Assembly: GCF_000327385.1 (NCBI RefSeq)
Contig: NW_008708986.1
Location: 3,006,000-3,069,999, forward strand
From: Lottia gigantea
Taxonomy: Eukaryota > Mollusca > Gastropoda > Lottiidae
Reading direction: 5' to 3'
Length of the DNA stretch: 64,000 bases
Shown here: piece after piece, positions 21,457 to 34,339 of the stretch
Numbering within the stretch: the first letter of the stretch is position 1
Layout of the letters: each line of letters opens with the position of its first letter
Position numbers and translations under genes: made by a program
The notes under the pieces: model-generated
Told to the model about the DNA's origin: nothing
What the model saw: the letters and a program-made list of their open reading frames with translations, nothing else
The model's database searches: none

Positions 21457-21720
21457 CATCTTCACAATGTCAAGCTCTTACGAACTTCGTTATTACCTTG
21501 ATTACATTAGCCAATATTCTTGTATCAAAGAATGCGACGATTTGATTAGAATGTACGCTAGTGAATACAGCCAATCAGAGCTTTATGTTCACAGACTTCC
21601 TGTGGAGGCCTCTGCTTGGCTGTATTAGCTAGCATACAATCCAATCAAGTCGCTTCATGATACAAGAAAGGTGACTATTGAGGTCAATTTAAAAGACAAT
21701 AGCTTGACATTGTGAAGATG
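21457..21720. mobile_element. MITE of the CATCTTCAC family with 9-bp target duplication
   Basis: The ends CATCTTCACAATGTCAAGC and CTTGACATTGTGAAGATG are inverted repeats. The element is flanked by an exact 9-bp direct repeat, TCCATAGAT, at 21448-21456 and 21721-21729. A 9-bp duplication is typical of Mutator-like transposons. No coding capacity is present. Confidence 0.8.
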
Positions 21721-22268
21721 TCCATAGATAAGAGACAACAATTTCACTTAACAATAAATGTGAACAGTTTTTTTTAAATTTTTCTTGATTTATAATAAAT
21801 AATTTTGTATTCACAGAGATAAAAACTAGTTAGGAAAGCAATTAGCACCTATACAGAAACTAAATAGAAGATTCCCTGACTTCATGAAGGCCGTAAAAAT
21901 ACCTTAATAGAATTGATTGGTATCCCACGGGAAACAGGTCTTACACACTGGAAACGAAACTGAAAACATATTGAATTTATAATTCCCTGACGTATCCCTT
22001 GAGGAATTGTTAACCAATCTTAGCATTGATGTTTTAGAAAGTAATTAAAATTTAAAAACATTGTGGTTTATAGACAAAGTAACTTTCTATTAACAGTGTT
22101 GAATTGGAAAATTGTATTGTGTTAAATTTGTACACCGAGAAAAATATTTCTGCATGAAGCGTCTTGTGCCATTTCAAATTAATCATTTTTATAGTTTATT
22201 GGTGTATACGTTGCATGTGCAGAGGTATTACAGTTGAGTGGTACTATTTACGAGTAATAACGACACAG

Positions 22269-22561
22269 CATCATCTTCACAATGTCAAGGTATTACAAGG
22301 TATTCTGCTTTGACAATATTAGGCACATAATATATAATTAAAGGAAATTTTATAGCGAATAACGCCAATCAGAACCGTTGACAAATAGGCAGTAAACAAT
22401 ATGACTGAGTAACCACTCAGGGTTCTGATTGGTTGTATTCGCTACCGTTAAAATCTAATTACACTGCTGCACTTTCAAATATCTGTGATACAAGAAAGGT
22501 ACTTAAATGATGTCAAGGTATAAGATGGAGTTCGTAATACCTTTACTTTGTGAAGATGATG
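22269..22561. mobile_element. MITE of the CATCTTCAC family
   Basis: The ends CATCATCTTCACAATG and TTTGTGAAGATGATG are inverted. Inside are the family's subterminal blocks: ATACAAGAAAGGTA, and CGCCAATCAGAACC facing GGTTCTGATTGG. No clear target duplication was seen. Confidence 0.7.
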
Positions 22562-22773
22562 ACATATAAGACCCAAAACTTTAAAAATAGATGATTAAGT
22601 TATTGAAAAGGTTCACGTAATTTCATTACTCAGCTGCATCTGATAACAAGACTCGAAACAATGTATCTTTCATTCTATATGACAATTTGATATATTGCTC
22701 TGACAGCCAGCATTTGCCAATTTTCAGTCTTTCTGATGATATTTATAATAACTTGAGTTAACATACAAGCATC

Positions 22774-22840
22774 TTCACAATGTTAAAGGTATTACGAATT
22801 TTGGTCTTATACCTTGACTTCAATAAAATAATACTGTAAA
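22774..22840. mobile_element. Left-end fragment of the CATCTTCAC MITE family
   Basis: CATCTTCACAATGTTAAAGG, then TATTACGAATTTTGG and TATACCTTGACTTCAAT, match the left ends of the other copies. No right end follows. Confidence 0.6.
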
Positions 22841-23543
22841 AACTGATCTATATATTTACTTGTGATCTAATAAAAAGGAACGGCTAGGTTCGTGTGTAAG
22901 TTGAATCTTAATTAGGTTTGAATTGATTTTTAACGGAATCGGTAGATAATTGACAATCTGTAGAGTAAATACGATAGAATGGCCATTCATATAGTGATCT
23001 GAGTTACTGTTTTCAGTATTTTAGTAATCTGGTTTTAAAACGTTTGGAGTGTTATTAAAAACAATTTCAAATGGTCAAAAAAGAGAAACCACACAACATA
23101 AGGTACACATGATAATAGCCAAACAAAATAGACAACACATTATGACATACACAGTTGCAAGGAAACATAACTATTAAACCATCAAAGCAAAGATGGATCG
23201 CACGACTTCGTTTTCTGTTGCCCAGTTCAAAACATAATGACGCTATTAATGCTGCAATTGATATGAAATACAATCTTTAATTCAAAACTCGCTCCATTAT
23301 GTCTAACTTTGCACTCATTGCCATTAGTTTAAGGAAACGGGAAACGAATCAAAATATGGAGAACTGTGTTTAAATCAGATTTGCATATAAGCTGTTCATA
23401 TTCACATCAAAGCAATGGAGATCATGAGAACGAATCAATTATTTGAAACCAGTTGATGAAAGTTTAATCAAAGGGGTAAAACTGGAATAGAATTAGTTCA
23501 GATCAATACTTTTACTGTAATATTTCGTGATGATTGACACTTA

Positions 23544-23998
23544 CTGTTGAAGAGTTTAAAAAGCACAGCCATCAAGTTAAAAAAGACTGATACGTAACAG
23601 ATAGTTTTATGTCTTGATAAGTGTTGAAGAGTTAAAGGACAGCCAAGTTAAACAAGACTGATACGTTACAGACAAGGTTAGTGTTGAAGAGTTTAAAAAA
23701 AGACAGCCAAGTTAACACAGATAGACTGATACGTAACAGACAGTTTTATGTCTTGATAAGTGTTGAAGAGTTAAAGGACAGACAAATTAAAAAAGACTGA
23801 TACGTTACAGACAAGGTTAGTGTTGAAGAGTTTAAAAAAAGACAGCCAAGTTAACACAGATAGACTGATACGTAACAGACAGTTTTATGTCTTGATAAGT
23901 GTTGAAGAGTTAAAGGACAGCCAAATTAAAAAAGACTGATACGTTACAGACAAGGTTAGTGTTGAAGAGTTTAAAAAAAGACAGCCAAGTTAACATAG
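23544..23998 (+). repeat. Higher-order minisatellite, 139-bp period
   Basis: About 3.3 copies. The marker GTCTTGATAAGTG recurs at 23611, 23750 and 23889, exactly 139 bp apart. Each unit is made of two related half-units that share GTGTTGAAGAGTT, GACAGCC(A)AAG/ATTAA and GACTGATACGT(A/T)ACAGAC, so this is a two-step repeat: an old ~70-bp duplication followed by amplification of the dimer. Confidence 0.85.
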
Positions 23999-25439
23999 AT
24001 TTGTTAGAAATAGAAATATCTATCCAACCACTTCTTTCACACTCCCCAAAAGTAGCCATTGCCTAGTTCACATTCTTATGTTGCATTGTTAAGTAGAATT
24101 TACATTATTAGATTATATGCCAATAATCAAAGTAAAGGAATTTCATCAAAATTATTACTGAGGCCCTATTAGAGTTTCACTGTACTTTCATCTCTCAGAA
24201 TGAACTTATCAATTACATTACTGTACCTTTCACCACCATCCTATTACGTTAGTAGTGTACAATCCCTAAAGATCAATTTATCAACCTAATAAGATACACT
24301 CTAATCAAGTGATAAAAACGATCATCACCGTCGTTATTCTGACTTGATGTAGCTTAACTAACTAGTTATTGAACCGTCTCTTCATATTTTACCCTCGATA
24401 TATCAAAATCATGTGATACAATCCCTGCAAACGTTATTTAGAAGTAATGTTCATTTTAGTGTTGATGGCGATGATGGTGTTGAAGTTTTGAATATTGTAA
24501 TGGTCGTGAAGTACACTTCTGATAGATAGCACTTGTCTCAGCTAATGACGAACAAAGTGCATATATATTGACCGAAATTCTGCTATATTAAGCCTCTACT
24601 TACTTTCGATTCAATCTCTGAAATATTTTTGTATAATCTCTGAAGTGGAAAATGAATCAATCAACTAATCTTGATAAAGAAATAGTTGCTTAGTGCATCG
24701 GAGCACTAAACCTTATCCCGTTACCAATGAGTTGGACTGGAATACGGGTCTCGCAACAGTAATCATGAGATTCATGTCACAGTAACATGAAATAAGAACA
24801 CTCCGTGTAGTTATAAGTACTTAGGTACATGTATATAATATTCTACGGTTCTTATGCAACTAATAATATTCAAAGCTGTTGGAGCCATTATGCCACGTTA
24901 TACAGAAGATGTAAGATGCATAATTACTAAATTTTTATATAGGTATAATGGGAAAAAGATGCATAAATGATGGTGCAGAACGTATAAAACAAACAAAATA
25001 TCTGTTTATTGTATGGTTTTCTCTTTGATGGTTTGGCGGACCTAAGGCAAAAAACATTATATTACAAATCAATGTAAAAGTTGTATGCATAACCGGGGTT
25101 TACCGGGATGGGGCTTCTGTGCAAGCAATCTAATACAGTGTCGTTACTTCCACTACATAAAAGAAGATCTGGTCGCCAAGTTTTCTTTCTAAAATTGTGG
25201 GAGCAACCGAAACAAGATGATACCCGCTGATAAAATATTTTGACTATATCGTTAAAGTACCGGTAATATTTAAGTCTTTTACTTAAGCGAACATTTTTGA
25301 AATGGTAGCGTAGCAAAGCAGTTTTTTTAAGTTTCAGCAGATGGAGGCTTTGACTTCTCCCAAACACGCCAAGCATCTATCTGATGGTCTTGATTGGCAG
25401 GGTAGTTTTGAAGCAAGAAGAGTACATTTTGAGTCTTAC

Positions 25440-25519
25440 CTTGTAAAACTGTTGATATCGACACCTATAACCGCCATACATGTTTCAACTATTAATAATA
25501 TCACAATCCACATATCCAT
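25440..25519 (-). CDS. Cys-loop chloride channel, exon 1 (start codon and signal peptide)
   Basis: Start of a pentameric ligand-gated anion channel of the glycine-receptor/GluCl type, a plasma-membrane receptor that passes chloride when transmitter binds. The ATG at 25519 has an in-frame TAG 9 bp upstream. It opens with MDMWIVILLIVETCMAVIG, a plausible signal peptide, and ends at GTAAGACT after 26 codons plus two bases. These two bases join the first base of exon 2 to give Arg27. The seven exons total 1026 nt, exactly 342 codons, with every intron phase matching; this is strong internal proof of the model. Introns run from 0.3 to 5.3 kb. The M3-M4 loop and TM4 are not found in the window. The exon 1 call alone is weaker than the rest because signal peptides are not conserved. 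Confidence 0.8.
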
Positions 25520-28500
25520 TCTGAACTACTTAATCTTCATCACATCACTTCCTGATTCTCATGGTATTCCTGAAATTACAGACTGATAACACTATAATCC
25601 TTATCTTCTATATACTGAGTATCATACAGACGATTCTCTGATAGCGTGCTATTATGTATAACCTTCTAAAGAATAACAACAGGATGTTCAGTTGTGTGAT
25701 AAAAGTACTACTTTAATAGAACGTTTTCGAAATCTGCGATAAGCATGAGATCACATTAAATGAAAATGGAACTAAAAGTAGTATTTAAGATTGTCAATGA
25801 AATTTTGTAGAGCTTTTGATTTACCACTTTGAATATTCATATATTTAGACATTTCTTTAATTCTATGACGTTTACGTTTCGACACATTGTATCTCTTTAA
25901 CGTTGGCAAAGTATGCTGCGTTACATGATTTCAATGCTATCGTGAGTGTTCCCTTATACGTTCAAATCAATCTAATGAAGGTTACGAAAACTCAGCTAAT
26001 AACATTGAGCCAAATACATGTAGGCTTTTACAGGTAAATGTTACACAGCGAACATAATTGACAGTTCTTACCTACATGCTTAAACTTCATTGAACAATGT
26101 TCTACACCACAAAGAAAGGCCAAAACATGTTTATCTATTGTTTCTAATATTCTGTTATCAGCCTACTCATCTCAAAGTCACTCCCCAAAAATTAACCAAG
26201 GATTTTTAGGTGATAATAATGCACGAAAACTGATAAATAAAAAAACACTTAATTTTGTAACGTAATTTTCATTTAAACATATCGAAACTAAATTATCTTT
26301 TTGGCATGTATGGTGCTTCGAGATATATTTCTTTAATTTTGATCAAGATTGTCTTTGTTATATCAAGCCTACCATAAGATTTCAAGCGATTTGGACAATA
26401 ATGAGAGAGATTTTTTCCTCGATTTATCATAATAATATGATATAAGTAGAGCAATTTCCTCGATCATACTGGCCACTTTCCATGATAAAATGATAAGACT
26501 GGCCCAGGAATATTGATATGATATTATCATACAATAATTATACTCAGATTTGTTATTTACATTAACCGCTTTAAAGAGGAACTGTCTGTAAATATATCAT
26601 CTATTTCTTTGTGTTAGTTGGTCAAACATTTTACCAATTATGAATCCAGGGTATCCAGAATTTTGGCAGCCGTGATAGAAATACAACCAGAACAATTTTA
26701 GCAGGTCATGAAATTAAGTCATCAATCTTATTAAATGCAGATGAAAATTAGGCCTACTTCGTTCGGTGTTTATTCTGCGAGCTAACTGGCCTTAGCGAGA
26801 AAGTAGAATTTACCCAATGTAATACACGTAAGCAATCTTTGATCAGCATTTTAGTTAAAACTTTAATGGGACTGGAGTAAAGAACTTTATTCAAAGAGAT
26901 ATTAAGGTTATCATTCATTGTGTAAAGTACGATCTATTTCCTAAGCCGGTTTGAAACTGGAGTTTCCTGAAATACGTTTTATGTGATTACACACTACAGA
27001 CATCTATGTTACTGAATTTTCAGTTTAAGTTTATTCTGAATTTACCCAAAACCTTTACCATGTAACATTTATCTATCCTTAATATACCTCATTATACATC
27101 ATTACGACTAGAAAATTTAATTACAAGGGTAATCATAATGAGATTTATCAATACAGATATGTTGACATTTATCTTTCTTTTAGTTTCATTGGGGCCATAT
27201 TGCCTTTGTAAATTGTATTATAAAGAAAGGATTTGCCTGTGAAACTTGATTTTCTTCGTAAAGACCAAAAGCTAACACAGTTTGGTTGGGCGAATGTTTT
27301 CAGATAGGACGAATTCTAAAGGCGCCGATTGCTTCGTACAGTTCCGCGGACGATTTCATTTCATAATAATTTTACCTTTTAAAAGTTTTCTGTTTCTTAA
27401 TGCCCACAAAACTGAAAACAATATCATGTCATATAGTATTCTGTTTCGTTTCTTTCCTGTGAGTTATTTCAGCCAATCTACATTGGACGAGTGTCTTTCA
27501 CGATGCCATTGGTATAATGCAAAGTATAAATTGCAGACCCAATCTTAATGAGTTAGTTTTCAATTTAGAGTCAATATTTATTAAAAGAAATATCCCAGAA
27601 TTTCTCACACAAAAACCTTTGAAGTGCACGGTTATGTAGAATGGTTGCAATAACCCACAGAAATTACTATGATACACGACGGAACAAGTGCATTATTGTT
27701 GACTCATAAATGCATAAATAATTACTTTTAAAATACTTTACCTCTGATTCTAGGTCTAAAATCCTAAAATATCCTCAATATTATTGTGTGATTAATCGTG
27801 TATTCAATACACTACAGCTGTTGGAAATATCTACTTTATTCTATTAATCTATAATCTATCAAACAGTCTTTAATGAGATGGCTTATGGTGGCTCATTTAG
27901 GACGTATCGATGAGAGTTCCGTTAAGTCAACAAGTAACTAGAGGTCCACAATTTGCATTTTTTTATGGTCCCCGTTACACCGGACAAGGGTTCTTACTAC
28001 GCTGATACTGCGATGGAAATTGGAGAGCGTGTTAATAAAAATGTGTGTCAGTTGTCCTAAAAATACCACCGTATTCTCTTACACTCTTACTGACAATATT
28101 GATAATACAGATACAAACTGCGTTCTCTATCTCAATCAAAGCTAGACCAATGATTCCTCGGTATAATTATAATCGAAATAGCTTGAGATGTTGATAACAT
28201 TTAACGAAAAAGATCAAACCTACTAAAGTACTAAAGATCCGCAACTGCAAAGCGAAACCCAAAATCCAAATTAACTGTTTGACAATAGGACCTACAAAGG
28301 TTGCAGCTGATGAACTTTTTATATCCAAAATAACTAAAATTCCAAAAACATAGAACGACAGGGTACGGAACCGAAAGTGGTTATATAGCTGCTGAAACTA
28401 GTGTGAAAGTAGGGTGATTGACAACTTACAACAAAGGCACATTGGTTAGAAAGTTGAATTCAGATCAGATTTTGTCATCACAATCCTCATGCGTTTCTTT

Positions 28501-29125
28501 GATGTAAGTTGTTAATCACACTGACTCATATCTCTACCAAACTTGTTTAATAACAATTTCCTACTTCTTAAAGGTTCACAAGACTAAACCAAAACAAGCA
28601 TCCTTTTAACTAAAACTTAATATAGTAAACAGCTCTATACAATTACACAAAAACATAAAAGTGACTTCTTGAAGACTGAAATATTGTCACACTATAATTT
28701 TGTTCATCGATTTTCTATCAAATATTATTCATAAATTTGGATTTTACAATTACTAGAAACAAACTTTGTCAGCTGTCAGCTGGTAGATTAATTTAAACAG
28801 AATATATAGAATTCGAACGATTGAACAGAGATGTGTTATTTAGCCTTTCAATGAATACACGTTTTACCTCTATCATTTTTACATCATTAATTACACGGTC
28901 GTTCGACGTCTGTGATTCCTGCAATTCCAAGAAACTTGTCTATCACGTAAATAGGCAAGAAAAATTCTTTCGAATGCCGAAATGAAATGATGAAATGTTT
29001 ATGACCCAATTACTGCCATATATATCGCTCTATGTTCGAAAGTCAAAGTGCATAGAGTTTACACCGAGTAGTTTACACAATGGCTCATAAGTCTATAGTC
29101 TCATCTCATCCTGTCACCTACAGGA
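25520..29125. other. Upstream of the channel gene; no gene recognised
   Basis: AT-rich DNA that would include the channel's promoter and any 5' UTR exon. A frame ending at 27548 has a plausible acceptor and a Cys-containing end (TLDECLSRCHWYN), vaguely like an apple/PAN exon, but it is too short to support. Confidence 0.45.
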
Positions 29126-29400
29126 CATCTTTACAATGTCAAGCTATTACGACCAGAGTTAATATTACTTATCTTGTGTTTCGTTTTTCTTATATCACAG
29201 AATGCCGCATTATTTGATTAACATTATAAAAATCAAGGCTTATGGTTTCAGGTATTTCTGTCAAGGGCGCTGATTAGCTGTATTCGGTAGCGTACAATCC
29301 CATAAAATTGCTGTATTTACAAACTTCCAATGAACAAGAAAGCTTGCTATTGCACCCAATGGATTAGTAGGGTACAAAATAGCTCGACATTAGGAACATA
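29126..29400. mobile_element. MITE of the CATCTTCAC family, diverged copy
   Basis: The left end CATCTTTACAATGTCAAGC and the right end AGCTCGACATTAGGAACATA are imperfect inverted repeats. The interior includes TAGCGTACAATCCCATAAAA and GAACAAGAAAGCTTGCTATT, as in the other copies. Confidence 0.65.
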
Positions 29401-30258
29401 CCGAACTATATACTAAAAGAAACATTTTGACTCTAACCAGGAATATGATATACCAAACTTTCTCAGTTCAAAGTCCTACATGGTGAAAATATACTGCAAA
29501 ACATTACAATGGTCTAAACTGGTCATAACTATCAAATTTTAATATAAAAGTAAGTTAAATAAGTTAAATATTGTGTCTGTAATCATAGTTTACCTTTACT
29601 CTATACATATAAACACTTAACTATCTCCTCAGCATAATTCCCAGTATGATAATATTTACATAGCATAATTACATTTTAAATTGAATACATCTTGAAACAG
29701 TTGAAGCAGTTGAGGGTTATAGTAGCGATTATCAAGTTAAACGTTTCCGAGGAGTGAACGGTACATTGAATCGTTATCAGACAGGCATGGTATAAATAGG
29801 GAATATTTTAACAAGAACTGATGAGATGGAATGCAGCCAAATATGAATAAGTGTATTTTTACTCAGCCGTCGAAACAAACAGAACTTTTAAGTTCAATTC
29901 ATTTTGGGGCTGCACGTGTAATAACTATCTTTTCTGACACTGGCTGCTATCTGTCAGAAATCTAAGGTTAGAACAAAATATACAAATTTTTTTCGTATGA
30001 TTTAGCCTTCGAATCAATAGCTTATATCGAAATAATTTGATGTAGTAATAACTGAGTATACAGCCGTTTGTAAAGAGATCTCCAACATTAAAATTGTCTG
30101 AGATAATATCAATAGAATTAAGATTAGCATGGAAATATATATTATCTAAATATTGTATCATTTAATGGTTTTATTCAGAATATTCAATTAATAGTTAAAA
30201 GGTTACATCTATAACTGAATTAGTATTTAAATCAACCATAACGTTATAATATTATAAG
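29401..30258. other. No gene recognised
   Basis: AT-rich intergenic sequence; no supported exon, repeat or hairpin. Confidence 0.5.
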
Positions 30259-30531
30259 AGTCAAATGACATGTTCAGCCATAACTATATATTAGACTGAT
30301 AAAAATGTGTCAAATGACATCCGCAGTTCTTCAATCAATTGTCTAATGTCGTCGGTTCAATAAAATCGTCAAAAATTCATACAAAATGTGTCAAATGATA
30401 TTTCTGTCTTTATTGTTTAATAGTCCAATATAAAATGTGTCAGATGACATACTCACTCCCAATACAGTGTCAAATGACATCTTCACTTCAAGATAATAAT
30501 CCAATTAAATGCAATATGTGTCAAATGACAT
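30259..30531 (+). repeat. Cluster of six TGTCAAATGACA-type near-palindromes
   Basis: The 12-mer TGTCAAATGACA or a one-base variant occurs at about 30259, 30308, 30389, 30438, 30468 and 30519, often preceded by AAAATG. The spacer sequences between them are not alike, so this is not a simple tandem repeat. The core TGTCA/TGACA is an inverted pair around a 2-bp centre and resembles sites for TALE-class homeodomain factors (TGIF/Meis/PKNOX). Confidence 0.7.
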
Positions 30532-30639
30532 TTTCTGTGCTGTTTAGCCTACTCGTAAATGTCCATTCTAAAAATGTTAAGTACAACTGGGAAATACCTA
30601 ATAATATCAAACTTGCCAATTTACATCACCAGTCATAAC

Positions 30640-33600
30640 TGTAAAGTACCCAGAAGTAAATTGTGTCAAGGAAACTAATCATACAGATCTAAAGTACCCT
30701 TTGTGTGAACATCAATAATTAATAATTTTGGAACGTTTGGCTAAATTGAGGATTAGATCCCTATCTCTATGCCATTTACTGTGAATCTTGCTCACGCGAC
30801 TACTTTGACACTTTCTGTAAAATTCGGCAATCCTCGACAGTTTCCATAAAGCTGGATGTTTTAGAGCGCTAGCAGAACTTTCAGTAATGCAGCAATAATA
30901 TTGGATGCTTGGTGTCAAGTTCCTTCAGATTATTACATCATTATTTCTTAAATAATCATACAAATACTCAATAAATCAGCTTTTAGACACGAGTCCGCCC
31001 TATAAAAGTATTCACTAGTCTATGTGTCTGGTAAATTTTATAGTTCTTATTAATCACTTCATACCTGTCAAGGAACCAGGAACAAACTGATACAATACTA
31101 TGTCTATTATCATCATAATCAATTCGTCGAATGTTTTTAAGATTTTCAACAAGGAACAGTCACAGTAATATATTTGGATTCTAGGTGATTTTGCTGATGA
31201 CCAAACCATTGTAACAATGACTACAAAACCCAAATAACTTTATTGGCTGTGAAACGATTACCCAGTTGTAGAATGGGACCGACATTTCAAAGATATCTGG
31301 CGTAAGATATTTATTAAAGAATTACTACATAACATAAAATATGACAATTAAGAAAGATCTAGTTATTATCTATATTCACGACTCTAGTCAATAAGTAACT
31401 CAGTAAATATTTATTGACCAGTCTTTATGATTATATTACAGATATTAGGTTACAACCACTAGATCTGAGCGATACGTTTTATAAGGAAAATGATTCACAT
31501 TGCCATTGATATGGACAGTGGCCACAGTGGGGGTATATTTGAGTAGGTCAATGTATGTGTATGTGATGAATTGAACAACTCTAATGTAACACATTTATCT
31601 GAACTATTGGGTACATTGCTATGAAACTAGCAGGTGAAACACCCTGAAAGTATCAAAGCAAAGCCTTTATTAAGTAACCACCTTCAAAAGGTGACCAATT
31701 TTGACTGCTTGTACCTGATATGAAGTGAGGTGGTTAAATTGTTAAATTCAATTAACACTTCGGCTGTAACATCTGGCGACATTTCATAGTTAATATTATA
31801 CTTTTATACATATTAATGTATACTAACTCACCTGGTGGTACTACCATACTAATTTAATCCGCATTATTTTCGAAACATAGTCGTTCCAAAGTGTTTTTCA
31901 ACATTCTGCATCTAAAAATTGTTTTGTTTTCAGATTTCAAAAAGTGTCAGTAGCTACAAATTTATACATAGCGGTTACCTAAATATAGCTTTAACTTAAG
32001 GCCAAATGCCCTGAAGGTAAATTGTGGTACTAATTAACTTCACTATATCACGAGTTGATAGATCCATTATGTGCTCTCCTTTATCTCATTTGTATTGTAC
32101 ATTCAAAGCAACGAACCACCTTTAGTACCAGCGAACACTTGAAAAACACCATCTTAGTTGCAATAGGGTGTATTGGTGTTTTGGCCGATCTGACACCTAA
32201 ATCTTATTTTTTGTTGTCCATTTTCTGTTGTATGATTAATGTATTAGGTGATGGTTTTTATAAGTCATGGCTTGTTTCAGAAAATCTCACAATACCTAGT
32301 CCTATCTTAAAATGAAAGACATGCGATTGTTAATTACATTGCTTAGTATAAGTCACGGGAATATACACTAGTTTTTACTCTCGAGTAAGGAGATACGAAT
32401 GTATGTTTTTTGAATCCCAGACACCATTTATGTTTCATACATAACAAGAAATTATACTATATACAGACGTAGTATTATCTAGGTCAAAGATTTGCATGAC
32501 AAGAAATATCTATTAGAGTAATTGCTCTCCGGAAAATTGCCTACCATGAATACGAGTACACTTAAGGTACCTACAAGTATTTGGAAGAATACATAAACGA
32601 GCATACTTGCATTGAGTCACCTATGTCACAGCCACTACGAGTTGAACTCGAATTAAGAACACTCAATTCATGAAAATTGTAATTGCTAACATAGAAGTAT
32701 TAAATTTCAACTGTCACTTCAAACCCTATTAGACCCTCCAATACCGAGGTTCGAAATACTATCTTGTTAAAGCCACTAGACATCGAAAAACACACGTAAA
32801 ATATAACACATGAACATAATTTACTTGTCTATGTTTACACATTTTTATGTTTAACAATAATATGTACTATAAACGTGTTTTTAAAACTCCCATTATTAAT
32901 GTTTTAACCACATTGTTTTTTTTATCATACTGAAATCTGTATCGTATTTTATTTTTATTTTTCATATTGTATTATTGATTAATGTATGTATATTCTATGC
33001 TGTCCTTTAAGGTATGTAATGATACAATAAAATATCTAGATCTATCTAACAGTAACTTACTGAAAAAGATTTACTTTCACAGCAAATGATGCCAGTCTGA
33101 ACAGAATGAAGCAAACTAAGCCATCACGATATCATAATAAAGATACATACCTGAATGTTGTGCTCAAATCCACAGTGAAAACAATGATCAGTGTTCCACG
33201 TCTGTCACAAAATCATTATTGAAGTAGGACAACACATTCATGTCTATATTAACCTCAAATTGAGGAGAGTGGTAGAACTTTACTATATAATCCCTCTCCT
33301 TCGCAGTGGCTTATCGATTGGAACTTCACTTTTCTTCAAGTGAACGTTATCAGTTGTGTTTCATCCTTTCTTAATGATATAAATGAATTGCAACGAAAAC
33401 GTCAAGCGTAATCAGAGTGGTTTTTGATCGTTATCCACATGTTGCTGATTATATTTAATTTAAATAGTAAATTGCCATGTTTCCTCCATACCCCTCTAAT
33501 CTAGACTTGACAAGAGTTATCAGATAAATATATACAAGCATATTACATATTGAAACAGCACCATTGTTGAGTTGATGATATATTTACAGAATGTTAAGAA

Positions 33601-34200
33601 GTTTGTTAATATGAAGGTATGACTTTTTTGTGTTAAACAATATTTGTTTACCGATTTGCCAACCTAAGGTACTTGTAAGTGTTGTTTATAGGACATTGAT
33701 GATGTTAAAACTGCTCTCAATGTAAATGAAAAAGTCACTGCCGTTGAGTTTGGAAGATGATACCAAGTACGATTGGCTGTAAATTATAGCCTAGACACTG
33801 GTTACGCATTGAGCCTTCATTAATACACTATTTAATTTAATATCAACCAACTGCTCTATAACTTAATAACTCTCTATGATAAACTCACGAGTCATGGTTA
33901 ATTAACCGCGTTGATTAAGTTTTCAGTATCAATTGCTTGAGATCCAGACCAAATGAGTATGAGTAACAGATAACATTTCTAGTAGTTCATTATTTCTGTC
34001 TGAGTTTTTCCCATCTTGCCTGTTTTTGTCTCATCGAATTGTCTTGTTTCGATAACTGCCTCGAATCCCAATAATTGACTATATATAGTCCACTGGCAGC
34101 TTTGATTTTAAATAAAACAATTTGGCAGTACAGTAACAATTACCAGTATAAAATATTCAACCTTAAGTCATACACTTCTGTTAACTCTTTGGGGCAATAC
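30640..34200. other. Gene-poor stretch, no feature recognised
   Basis: AT-rich DNA without supported exons. The frame at 32055-32315 encodes a hydrophobic peptide with no family resemblance. An exon-like end with a good minus-strand donor (ATTCAG before GTATGT) lies near 33150 but has no clear frame. Confidence 0.45.
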
Positions 34201-34339
34201 TGAATAATATTGCCCTTATTTTTGCAAATGTGTTTAATTTTTAGCTTGTGACAACTCTAGAGGGGAAATATTCAACCTTCAGCGCGGTACTGAATAATAA
34301 AACCAAGTTGTCAAAATTCGGCAAGAATCAGGCCTTTTA

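Larger units (their letters stand above)
20113..25439 (-). other. Channel intron 1, rich in repeats
   Basis: The largest intron of the channel gene (5.3 kb). It holds a foldback-type relic (21250-21453), three members of the CATCTTCAC MITE family and a 139-bp higher-order minisatellite. A short direct repeat of ACTCTATG(A/C)GTTATTAGA lies at 20259-20308. Confidence 0.6.

Noticed and set aside
27282-27548. Possible apple/PAN-type exon ending in TLDECLSRCHWYN
   Set aside because: Only about 20 residues have any resemblance; no second exon and no conserved Cys spacing.
33140-33230. Exon-like minus-strand stretch ending in ATTCAG/GTATGT near 33150
   Set aside because: The donor is good, but no open frame fits the channel N terminus better than the exon at 25440-25519.
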